From Cervus elaphus (lineage: Eukaryota > Chordata > Mammalia > Artiodactyla > Cervidae): a DNA stretch of 64,000 nt. The stretch spans positions 54,763,616 through 54,827,615 of the forward strand of contig NC_057848.1 of assembly GCF_910594005.1 (NCBI RefSeq), in the 5' to 3' direction. How positions within the stretch are numbered: position 1 is the stretch's first letter; each line of letters starts with the position of its first letter. The notes under the pieces were generated by a model, which ran no database searches, had not been told where the DNA came from, and saw only the letters and a list, made by a program, of their open reading frames with translations. Both the position numbers and the translations under genes were made by a program. Below, piece by piece: positions 46,721 to 57,900 of the stretch.

Positions 46721-48713
46721 CCATTAGAAAACAGTACAAAATTGCATCACCTCTTCCTATCACTTCTTCATATAGTCTTAATATTAGTTTCATTTTCCTC
46801 TTTTCTTCCTAGTAAATTGTTCTAGGGTTAGGCCTTCTCTGATACTAAAAACCTGGTTATCAGTTAATGTTATGTTTAAAGAAAAAAGGATGATTGTTTT
46901 ATTTTAGGTCAGATATTGCATAGGAAGGTACGCTTGAAAAAGATCCACAGATACTACATATCTATAACATAAGTTAAAACTGTTAAAACTGTTCCTGTGT
47001 ATGTTTGTGTGAATATGTGTTGTGGAGCGGGGTGCGGGAACGGTGCCCGGGTTGATATGCTGTAGAAAATCAACTGCACAAATCACACATAGCTGGTATA
47101 CCTAATTTTTCTCCATGTATGTTTTGCAGATTTGCTTTTTTTCCATATGACCTTGTTTAGCTTGTTGACTGCAATCAGATAAATTGCCCCTTCCCCCTTC
47201 TCTTTGTCAACTGCTCTGCACATCTAAGACCATGGTTTTCAATTTGAATATTGGAAGAATCAAATTCCTGCCAAGAAAAGAAACTACAGACCGCTGGATG
47301 TCAACATGGATATTGAGGAACATTAGTGTTGTTCCAGGAACTGAGGCTAAAGGGCCAAATGCAAGGTCACCTTTGGAGATAAGAGGGAGCTCCAGTGATG
47401 AACAGACACAAGAGAAATCGAATAGAAGTGGAATCTGAAGAAAAGAGTAACTACCTCTCAAAGACAGATGGCAAGTCCTTTCAAAAAAAAAGACAGCAAT
47501 TTTGACAAAACCAGACTTCCTTAGCTTTGAAAAAGACAACTTACTTGGCATTCTAAAGTAAATTAAATGTTTCTTGCAACTTAATGCAGCTGGGCAGAAG
47601 TGGACACAAAGACTTTTACTAAAGAGCCATTTTAAGAGAGGTTTGTTTGGAAATACTCTCTCATCACTCACTTTTGTCTTCCTTGCTGGAATTTCTCCAC
47701 TCAAAGCTCGACAAACAAGTTGTCATTTCTTAGGTATTTATTACAGTATTAATCATACATGTGAACATACATACAAAAATAATGCATTAAAGACTTTGGG
47801 AAAAATACATTTTCTATATACATTTCTAATTATTTTAACCACTGATTGTGAAAAATTCAAATGAGTATCAATAATTTTGATTATTTAATTTGACTGTGTA
47901 AACATCATTGTTAAAAAATATAGTTTTACCGAGGTTGTTATTATAGATACTATAATCCCCAAAGGGTTCATTTGCAAATTCAATGTCTTTACTGAATCCA
48001 ATAAATAACTGTAATAGTAATAAACCAGAGAGCAGACTCTGGAGGAGGGGCTCAGATGCCTGTGAGGTGTTGCTAACTGGTAACACGGAACACGGCCTTT
48101 AAAGAGATATCAGATTAAATTAACTTGTTAAGAGATGCACAGAGTTCACAACTTGATTATCAAGCTGTCTGATTCCCTCAAAACAATATCCTCAATTTAA
48201 ACCAACCATATAAACTTGTCTTCATTTGCAGTTCTTCCAATTATCAAGCGAAGAGTTGAAAATTGTTGATCACAGATTTAATCAGCCCATTCAGGCTATT
48301 ATTTCAAGTTTGGATCTGCTGCCTGTTTTTACCAGAGCAAAGTAAAAAGATACTCTCAGTAACTTAAATGTGAAACCATTTAGTTTGCTTCATTTAGGAT
48401 AGTATATAAATACTATTTTCTCCAGGATAAAATGGTAAGGAAGAAGCTGAAACTAGAAATCATAAATAAGAAATTAAAGGTAAATTCTTTATAGTCATTT
48501 TAGAATTATACTTAACAAACATTTCCCTTGCATTGGGGGGGCATCTTTTAATCTAAGTTACTGCTGACTTTGTAGAGTGTGTCTTCTTGGCAGGAATATA
48601 TTATTAAACCATTTTGATTTCTGTTGATGGAGTATTCTTAAATTCTTCTCAACAAGTCATGTTTGCACAGCAATTTATAATGTAGCATTAAAAAAAGCTG
48701 AAAAAATTATTTA
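46721..48713. other. Repeat-poor intronic DNA with an unexplained minus-strand open frame
   Basis: About 2 kb with no recognised transposon. A 165-codon frame on the MBNL3 strand (47207-47704) has no recognisable domain, and an 84-codon frame overlaps it on the other strand. See findings. Confidence 0.45.
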
Positions 48714-48798
48714 CACATACATACCCACTCATATGTATGTATATATGCATCTATACATATATGTGTGTACATACATATGTATGTGCATATACATATAT
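48714..48798. repeat. (ATGT/ACAT)-rich cryptic simple repeat
   Basis: Alternating CATATGTATGTATATATGCA-type sequence that served as the insertion site of the following Bov-tA. Similar text (CATACATACATATAT) follows the SINE at 49005-49020. Confidence 0.75.
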
Positions 48799-49004
48799 GG
48801 GGCTTCCCTGGTGGCTCAGATGGTAAAGAAACTGCCTGCAATGTGGGAGACCTGGGTTCAATCCCTGGGTTGGGAAGATCCCCTGGAGGAGGGCATGGCA
48901 ACCCACTCCAGTATTCTTGCCTGGAGAATTCCATGGACAAAGGAGTCTAGTGGGATACAGTCCATGGGGTTGCAAAGAGTCAGACATGACGGAGCGACTT
49001 AGCA
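48799..49004 (+). mobile_element. Bov-tA SINE
   Basis: Head GGGGCTTCCCTGGTGGCTCA, B-box-like GGTTCAATCCC, body ACTCCAGTATTCTTGCCTGG and end GACATGACGGAGCGACTTAG. Full length and little diverged. Confidence 0.96.
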
Positions 49005-49005
49005 T

Positions 49006-50008
49006 GCATACATACATATATAGTTTGGGCGGGGGGAAAGGGATGGTAGCTTTAGTATAATTTAATCCTCAGAATATGGTATTCATTTTAACCATCAATT
49101 CCCAGGCATTCCACTTAAGAAAATATGGCAAAATAAACACAGTTTGGCAAATGCTGATTTAGTTAATCAGTACCTTTACAGTAACTTCAAAGATTTAAGT
49201 TTTTCAACATGTCACAAAATTTGCATCATTTTGTCTTCTCTCCAGAGTAAAAAGCATTTTCAGAATCTCAAAGTAACAACCATTTCTTTTTGTCTAGAAT
49301 CAAACATCACCCTAGACATTAAATATAAGGCTTACATTAGAGATATTTGTACCAATTATCATCAGCTTCTAAGAAAGAAAGAACAAAATGCATCCTAGAA
49401 GAGAAAACTGGGAGAGTGATTAAAATGAGGGGAATTGAATCTGGACCCAAAGTTTGTTTTTTTAATTACATGTTAAAATATTAATATAAAATCCACAAAA
49501 AACAAAAGTTGCCAGATACAACTTAGGGAAGCTGTTTCCCATGTTAAAATTTCTAACTTGATGAAGGACTGACACTGAATCTGAGTCTAAAGGGAAATCA
49601 CAGAGTAAAAGTCCATCCTTGGCAGTTATATTGGAATCATTATTTTTTATAGCTTTTACCACCTTCTCTTTCATTTTCATTGAGGCCTGGCCTATACAAA
49701 GATGTCAGTCACATTTTCACTAATTCAGTAGCACTGACTTGTCTCTAAAGCTACTTAAAAACAACCCTATCTATTATTTTGGCTGAATTCCACTGTCTTT
49801 TTTTTGTCCAAACCTATCCCAGTTCTTTTATGACAGGCTTAATCCTGTACAAAGAGAATAAACACCAGAGCCCTTCATAGATTACTCAATCAGATTGCAC
49901 ATATAATACTGTGCATATTAACCGAGACTCAGGGCAAGTAGGGTAGGCACTCAATATATATTTGGTGACTTACAGACATTTCTTATATTCTACATTTGAT
50001 GAGTAAAA
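49006..50008. other. Plain intronic DNA
   Basis: Nothing recognised beyond a short simple-repeat edge. Confidence 0.4.
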
Positions 50009-50009
50009 G

Positions 50010-50585
50010 TAGGATGAAAGAGCTCTCCACCTCTGCCTCCCTGCAGCCAGTAAGCACATTTAAGCCACTCCTACACTAAAAACAACAAAAACTCTTCCTT
50101 CCCTTGATCCTATTTCCTTGTTAAGTTCCAATATTCTTCATTCTTAATCATCAAGTGTCTCAAAAAAGCAATCATTACCACTTTCATTTCCCAAGTTTTC
50201 ATTAACTCCTCAACACTCTGCAAACTGGTTTCTGGTCTTTAAAAAGTCACCCATAACATTTAAAATACCAAAACCAGTGGCCTCAACTTACATAATTCCT
50301 TTGATATTGGTTGATATCCCACTCTCCTAAAAACTTTCTACTTTGCTTCTGTGGCACAAAGCGATTCCTCCTCTGATGCTCTCCTTGGGCTGTGCTGGAC
50401 CACTCCTAGGGGTAAGAGACTGACTCCCAAGGCCTTACTCTACTATTCTCTGCATTTTAAACAAGTTTAATCCAATTTTGTTCTAGGCTTTTCTATGTAG
50501 CTGTTTCAGCAGCACTTTCACTCAACATCATTTCACACTCCTGACTCCTTATGCTTCATCCTCTGTTATTTCCCACCCTACTGTA
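50010..50585 (+). mobile_element. L2 LINE internal fragment
   Basis: 'cattaactcctcaacactctgcaaactgg' and 'aaaaccagtggcctcaactt' resemble the L2 reverse-transcriptase region text. It is heavily decayed; family call by pattern only. Confidence 0.45.
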
Positions 50586-50587
50586 GA

Positions 50588-51287
50588 ATTTGAAACTCAA
50601 TATTAAAAAACACTAAGATCATGGTATCCAGTCTCATTCACTTCATGTCAAATAGAAGAGTAAAAAAGTGGAAATAGTGACAGATTTTATTTTCTTGGGC
50701 TCTGAAATCACTGTGGACAATGACTGCATCCATGACATTAAAGGACGTTTGCTCCTTGGAAGGAAAACTATGACAAACCTAGACAGTGTATTAAAAAGCA
50801 GAGACATCACTTTGCTGACAAAGGTCCATCTAGTCAAAGCTATGGTTTTTCTGTTAGTCATGTATGGATAGGAGAATTGAACCATAAGGAAGGCTGAGTG
50901 CCAAAGAACTGATGCTTTTGAATTGTGGTGCTGGAGAAGACTCTTGAAAGTCCCTTGGACAGCAAGGAGATCAAACCAGTCAGTCCCAAAGGATATCAAC
51001 CCTGAATGGTCATTGGAAGGACTGATGCTAAAGCTGAAGCTCCAATACTTTGGCCACCTGATGTCAAGAGCTGACTCACTGGAAAAGACCCTGATGCTGG
51101 GAAAGATTGAGGGCAGGAGGAGAAGGGAATGACAGAGGATGAGATGGTTAGGTAGCATCACTGACTCAATTGACACGAGTTTGAGCAAACTCTGGGAGCT
51201 AGTGAAGGGCAGGGGAGCCTGATGTGCTACAGTCCATGGAGTCACAAAGAGACAGACATGACTTAGCAACTCAACAACAACAACATC
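50588..51287 (+). mobile_element. BovB LINE 3' end
   Basis: Starts a little further 5' than the copy at 0.2 kb (AGATCATGGTATCCAGTCTC), includes AATAGTGACAGATTTTATTT, and ends CATGACTTAGCAACTCAACA with a CAA tail. The sense frames 50668-50871 and 50923-51132 are C-terminal BovB peptides separated by a stop. The 219-codon minus frame at 50643-51302 is its antisense shadow. Confidence 0.93.
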
Positions 51288-52784
51288 TGTAGCACCATCC
51301 ACCAGTCATTTGTTCTATCAAGATGATTGAGAGATTAATGTTGGCTTGACTGAAAAGGAAATAAATTTCTTCCCTGATGGAAGAGGCAGGCCATAGGTCA
51401 TGAGATGGTCCTCAAATAATGAAGAGAATACGACTGGACAATGAAGAAATTATTTTGTGTTTGTGAGGGTGGTGTGGGGTTGTATTAAAAAGTGAGCAAA
51501 GAGCTGAAGGTACAATCTTTAGCCCAATATCTACTGGTGTGAAAGAGCATGCTTGCTTAGCTAGAACCAACTGCATTTCGTAGCTAGAGGAAATGTCATA
51601 ACAATAATGAAAGTACTAGCAGGGCTCAGAGCATCTGGCTTCAGTAACTGTTCGATAAATGTCAGTTGATGCTAAATAAACACCTATTATAGGACCTTTT
51701 TATTGGCTGTGAAAATGGGGGTTCAAATTTTATTCCTATATATAAACTCCTGCCTACAGATATTAAGATAGATTTAAAAGTATAATACATTACTGGAGGT
51801 GAAGCTGGTAGTAAGCACTGCCACCCAAGAACTCCAAGAGCCAAGGTCACCCTGTCTGGGCCTGCCGACATAAGGTGTCAAGGGAAGTTGCAGGCCTCTG
51901 ACATCTCACGTGCTAAAGTTTTATACCCAGCAAATCAGAAAGGGACCCTTCATGACACAAAAGCAATGGCTGTTGATTTAACTTTCTGCCTTCGTACTGC
52001 CTCAGTTCTGTTCTGCTCTAGGATGCTGAAAGTTTGACGACTCCAAAATCTGGATGTGTCCTCCGCAACACTGCCTCTACAGGAATTCAAGGAAACCAGC
52101 TTATTTTCACTTAAGAACAAACCAACCAATCAACCTCTCATTTCAAGAGGGGTTTGCTTTGTTTTGTTTGAATTATTACCGACATGAAGAACAACAGGAA
52201 CCAGAGCTCCTCTCCTGAAACTGAGAGGACCAAGCTTTTGTTTTTCCTATGTCCAATTGTTGCAGGCTTCCCAAAAGTACTAATGGTGGCAATTCTTAGA
52301 ACCAAGGAGCTTTCCTCACTTAGGAAAAATTCTGCCAATAGGAATACCAACATCTTAATTTTTTGGCCGTTTTTCTGATCCCACAGAAATGAGGAATAAG
52401 TTATAGGGAATTACAAAAGCAAAAGACTAGTAAATATAGCATCTCTTTCTTTCTTTCAATCTTCCTTCTTCATTCTAGAAGACAGTATGCCCTCACAGTC
52501 TCACTGCCTTCTAAGGGAAATAGTCATTCACAATAAACAAACTCACCAATTGAGGGTCTTATGTTCCATGTATACCTTGAGGTTTTAAATGAAATTTGAC
52601 AGATGTGTTACACAAGAGATCATTATATTTCTCAGACTGAGAAAAGCTAGGATGATGTGTGAAATGAATGACAGCTTGGGGTTTAGGTGGATGTAGCACA
52701 CCTTCTTCCACAGCTTCTTTTTATTACTATTAATTTGCCAAGTATTCACAAAAAACCCCACGGGGCTAAAGTGAAAGAGGTAGC
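51288..52784. other. Plain intronic DNA
   Basis: A weak L2/MIR end lies near 51640-51670. Otherwise nothing recognised. Confidence 0.4.
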
Positions 52785-53270
52785 TAAGTGTCCATCAATA
52801 TATGAAAAGATAAAGAGGATGTGATACACACACACACATACACACAACGGAATACTATTCAGCCATAAAAAGAATGAAATAATGCCATTTGCAGCAACAT
52901 GGATGGCCCTAGAGATTATCACACTAAGTCAGACATAGAAAGACAAGTATCATACAATATCACTTAAATGTGGAATCTAAAAATAATGATACAAATATAC
53001 TTATTTACAAAACACAAACAGACTCACAGACTTCAAAAACAAACTACTGGTTACCAAAGAGGAAAGGTGGGAGTGAGGGATAGATTAGGACTTTGGGATT
53101 AATATGTACACACTACTATGTATAGAATGGACCAATATATAGTAGGTATATATATAGATATCATATATAGATCATATATATATATATATATCACTTTGCT
53201 GTACACCGAAAACTAACATACTATAAATCAACTATACTTTAATCAAATTTAAAAATAAAAATAAATACAT
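52785..53270 (+). mobile_element. L1 3' end (ruminant type)
   Basis: AAGTGTCCATCAATATATGA, CAGCAACATGGATGGCCCTA, ACAAACAGACTCACAGACTT and ATCAACTATACTTTAATCAA with an A/T tail. A (CA)n at 52825-52846 and TA-rich runs at 53140-53192 lie inside. Confidence 0.9.
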
Positions 53271-53645
53271 ATACTGAAATACTACTCAGCAATGAACAAA
53301 GAATGAAATTTTGCCACTTGCAACAACATGAATGGACTTGGAAGGCATTATGCTGGACATCATGCTAAGTGAAACAAATCAGACAGAGAAAAATAAGTTT
53401 TGCATAATATCACTTATGTGTGGAAAATAAACTAGTTAATATAACAAAAAAGAGGCAGACTCACAGATAGAAACTAGTCGTTACCAGAGCGGGGAGGAGC
53501 AACAGAGGAGTGAGGGAATGGGAGGCACAAAATATCAGGTATAAGAAAGACGAAAGGATGTACCGTACAACATAAGGAATATAGGCAATATTTTATAGTA
53601 ACTATAAATGGAGTAGAACCTTTAAAATTGTATAAAAAATTTTAA
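53271..53645 (+). mobile_element. Second L1 3' end in tandem
   Basis: Restarts at ACTGAAATACTACTCAGCAA and runs to 'ttttatagtaactataaatggagt'. Its beginning is a 3' UTR position already passed by the previous element, so this is a separate copy. Confidence 0.85.
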
Positions 53646-54578
53646 AGTAGCTGACATCCCAAACCAATGGCAAATTTTGTTTGCCCCAAACACACAAAAC
53701 TATCACATCCTTGTTGCAGCCGAAAATCCTGAATAACTCACATTTAAATGGCCCACATCTTATTTTAACTACTCTAGCTACTAAAATGTTTATGATGAAA
53801 CAGATCCTATAGGCAAAGTTATCCTGTGGCCTAAAAACATACATATTAGTGCTCTCTAAACAGCTTTAATGAACAGAACAAGAAATAGTTAAAACCTGTC
53901 ACTCCAAAGATAAGGAAATGTATGCAGATTCATTCATCATTTTTTAGTTTTTATCATCATGAATAGAGTAATCCATGGAACATTTCTGTCAGTGATGGTA
54001 TAACACTTTATTACGGTGCTTAATTTGTTTTACATCCCATTTAATGAATTGATTGCTAATTACACAACCATTAGATGTGTAAGCCTTTCTCTATTCTTAA
54101 GTTTTAAATATGGTATGTCTGAAGAGGGAGATAAAACTCATTTACAGTGACAGAGTTTAGATATCAACTCATTAGAACTGAGATTGTATTTTATTTCCAG
54201 AGCAGTAACTTAAATTTAACATTTAAATGTCTGATGAAAAGCCTAGTTTCATTTCATATTGTCAGTGTGGAGAAAACAGCAGGGCTTAACGGCTCTGAAA
54301 GATGTCCACAGTAAAAGACCTTTGGGAATGAAGTCAACATGTCCAGTCATAAAAGAGGTTTCATGGCACTGGGAGAGAACTGGGGATGGGGCGGGGCAGA
54401 TCCTTATGATCCTACTGGAGACACAACAGTACCCTAGAAGGCTATATTGTACTCTCCCTAACAATGATTTAATTCAAAGGAATATGCACAAATTATCCAG
54501 ATTTTTAAAGCTGTTTCCAACCTCTTAATGGATTATACTCAGTACCTTATGTGAGTAAATCCTTTCTTTCCTAGTTCT
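53646..54578. other. Plain intronic DNA
   Basis: No repeat or exon recognised. Confidence 0.4.
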
Positions 54579-54597
54579 GGGCTTAATTCTTTTCTTT

Positions 54598-54608
54598 GGG
54601 GGGGGGGG
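54598..54608. repeat. G11 homopolymer between direct repeats
   Basis: Eleven G residues; the word GGGCTTAATTCTT occurs before (54579-54591, first G shared with TTCTGGG) and after (about 54606-54618). Confidence 0.85.
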
Positions 54609-54622
54609 CTTAATTCTTATCA

Positions 54623-54824
54623 GTGAAAAGTAAAAGTGAAAGTCGCTCAGTCGTGTCTGACTCTTTGAGACCCCATGGACTATACAGCCCATGGAATTCT
54701 CCAGGCTAGAATATTGGAGTGGGTAGCCTTTCCCTGCTCCAGGGGATCTTCCAACCCAGGGATTGAACCCAGGTCTTCCGCATTGCAGGTGGATTCTTTA
54801 CCAGCTGAGCCACAAGAGAAGCCC
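54623..54824 (-). mobile_element. Bov-tA SINE
   Basis: GTGAAAAGTAAAAGTGAAAG tail, GTCGTGTCTGACTCTTTGAG, then antisense head CCAGCTGAGCCACAAGAGAA. A short deletion lies in the body near 54684. Confidence 0.93.
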
Positions 54825-54890
54825 AAAAAAGTAATTAGAAAGGCTATGTGACAACTGTCATCTTTATTTGTGTAATCATTCCCATCAACA

Positions 54891-54955
54891 GGACTTTCCT
54901 GGTAGCTCAGTTGGTAAAGAGTCAGACGCGACTGAGCGACTTTCACTTTCACTTT
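54891..54955 (+). mobile_element. Bov-tA SINE with internal deletion
   Basis: Head GGACTTTCCTGGTAGCTCAG then TTGGTAAAGA is joined directly to GTCAGACGCGACTGAGCGAC, the SINE 3' end. The B box and most of the body are missing. See findings. Confidence 0.88.
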
Positions 54956-57900
54956 CTCATTAACATCCTAGGTATATTTAACTTTCAGCTTATGCCTCCC
55001 ATTCACAATTTTACAATTCATTTTAAAGTGTGCCTTTGTTCACTGCAGGAAAAAAATAGCCACCCACAGGTTTTCTTCCAACATATGGTAAATGTGTACA
55101 TTTACAACTTATTTAAAAATCAGTTTTCTTCTTTCTTAATATGACCATTTTAGATTTGTAAAAGCCAATTTTTAAATTCTTTACACTTACATTAAATTCA
55201 TCCTATAACAATGTGAGCTTTTTTTCTATACATAAATTTTTTGACCACTCTTTTGCTGCTAGAAGCACCTCACATCCAGCCATCTCAAGATTTTTAGTTA
55301 TTGTTGTTGTTTTTCTAAGATGTCCTCTTTTGGCTTCTGCTCATAGGTAACCTTGTTTCCTGTGTCTCATGGTCTATCAACACCACTTGGTAAAGACATA
55401 ATACTTACATAAAGTCCATACCCTCTGGACTGCAACAGTATCATAGATGTTAAATCTTACAGCATTCCTACAGCATTATGTCTCACTTCTTAGTTTGAAA
55501 AACAGACACACACCTGTCAGGGTACTTAAACAACATCATTCAATATGTCAGCAACCAAGTCCCCGGTATCTCTTGACTACCTTCCCTTCAAAAAAAGAGG
55601 AAAAATCATTTTTGACCTGGTTTGAAATAACATCTACTAAAACACTGACTTTTAAACTTTTCAACAGGAACAAATAATAAGAAACACAGTTTAACATCCT
55701 AAGTATATATGTGTATAGATCTGAAATAACAATCTCATCAAAAATATTTAAATGTATTACATGATCTATTTTGATGTTTTCTTGCTATATATTCTATTCA
55801 ATTTTGTTTAAAAGAAATGCTAGTCATAACTTCCTAGGTGGATTTCATTATGCACTAATGACTTGCTGCCTACTACTTGATGACTGCAGTGATAGAAAAA
55901 TTAAGACTTACCACATGCCACAAGGTAATGGGATTAGTTCTGCTAATAGTAGGGTAAATCTTCATTAATTATGAGGCCACTAGTACAGACTACAGTAACT
56001 GAATCCGAACCAGCATGAAATATATTTGGGGATAACCTACAAAGAAAGGGTTTGCTAAACAAAACATGATGTCAAGAAGATGGAAGGGGTATTTAACCTC
56101 TTAGAACAAGATATCTCTAAGGTTTCTGGATCATTATTTAAATGCATCTGTGCTGCTAATTATAAATGCATGTTAATATTCAGGTCAATGGGACATCTAC
56201 TCAGAAGAACCTTGTTTGTTCTTAATCCAAAACATTTTGTAAATCAGAATATTATATTGAATCTGAGCTTGAAAAATTTGAGTGCATCTTAACATTCAAA
56301 TGCAAGAATTCTCAACAATAAAATCACTTTGGAACTGTTTTGTTTAGTTCATCCAAGTCACTTTTTTTTATAAATGTGTTTCAGGTATCATCTACTAATA
56401 ACAACAGTAACTGGTATACAGTTCATGTGTAGAGTGTTTTAAACTTCAGAAAACTCTTTTAATTTTGAAGATGCTGATGACCAGCAATCTTTGGATTACT
56501 GAATATTTAACAAGCTTATAATGACATTTTCCAGACCCAAAAATGAAACTTAATATTTGGTGTGCTCTGCCTGTGACAGATGACTCAATCCCATGAAGAA
56601 ATCCAGGTGCCTGGCCTATTACGATTGCCTGTTTTTCAGAGGTCGGGTCCACCCCTGCCATTCCCCTACCAAATTTGGAAGATATGAAAGAAAACTTCAA
56701 GGTAAAAGACTAAGTCAAGTTCTGAAGTGGGGGTGTCCCAGAACCCCCTTATGTGGAGGTATCTATTAAACAACTTAGAGCAGATGTTTATCCTTTATAA
56801 ACATTTAACATTTTTGCAAATTGAAGGCTTAAGAAGCTAAGGGAGTAAAGGACAGGCCAGGAAGTCAGGGATTCCTGGATGTGAACCTAATCTTGGTCCT
56901 ATTCTGCTTTTGCTCTAAATCAATGCCAAATGCTTCACACCTCAGCTGCTTTATAGCAGGCAAGAATTATACTGCAGACGAAACCGTTTCCTGAGAATGT
57001 CTTAGGTTAAATGGTTAATATTACAGCCCTCAAAGATACTTCCTTTCACAAGAGGTGAAGCATTCTTCATACATATTATTTACCTTCTTTACATTAGGAA
57101 ATTGAAACAGAATATTGGTGTCCTGCTTAACTGACCTTGAAAAGAGATCATTCTTTCCATCCCTAAATTCTTGTCCACTTCACAATGAATTGGTTATCCA
57201 ACCAGTTAGGAAATTCAATCCTGTGATCTTAAAGGTTTTTAAGGGCGCTGTAACACCTGTGAGTTGACCATTTAGGCAGCTAATACTGGGCCAGCTCAGG
57301 ACCATCATCTTTCTCTGTCCTCTCTCCATGGGTCATCAACCTGAAGGAAATGCCCTCCTCATCCACGTCTTGATTGAGTACCCTCTTGGGAAAGTCAGTT
57401 GGTCCTGGTCATGAGAAGAAGGTCCATTTTTCACACCACAAAGCAGCACCTCCATATCTGGCCCTGCTTTGGGCTCTTCAAAAGGCAGACTGTGTTTTCA
57501 CTTTCTCCCCACCACTTCATGATAAAAGCATCCTGGTCCCTTCGTGGCATTTAATGAATGGTCCTCTCTCCCTGGATTTGGACCGTTGGCCTTTCCGACC
57601 AGTCATTAACTGGCAGGAAATGCCCTTCTCAGCAATCACTATTGTGTAAATAGAGCTATAAACTTTCGAATGCCCCTGCAACCCCAGACCCTAAAGCTGC
57701 ACGTGTGTGGGGGGGTGTGTGTGGGCAGATCTTTATTGTAAAAGTACTGCCTTCCAAATTAAACTCAAACCGCATGATACAGTTCATAAAATAAACAAAA
57801 TATGCAGTCCAGTGACAGATTTACCGTGGCCCTACAGAATAAAGCCAAAAACAAAAATTCATCTCTATACGGAAAACACTGCTACTTTTGACCCAAATAG

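Noticed and set aside
50643..51302. 219-codon minus-strand open frame, the longest in the window
   Set aside because: It is exactly antisense to a BovB LINE 3' end, and the same kind of antisense frame appears over the other BovB copy at 420-755. It is a shadow, not a gene.
57374..57649. 91-codon frame in the GC-richer 57-kb block, considered as an unannotated exon
   Set aside because: There is no family resemblance and no convincing splice sites in phase, and chance frames of this length are common here.
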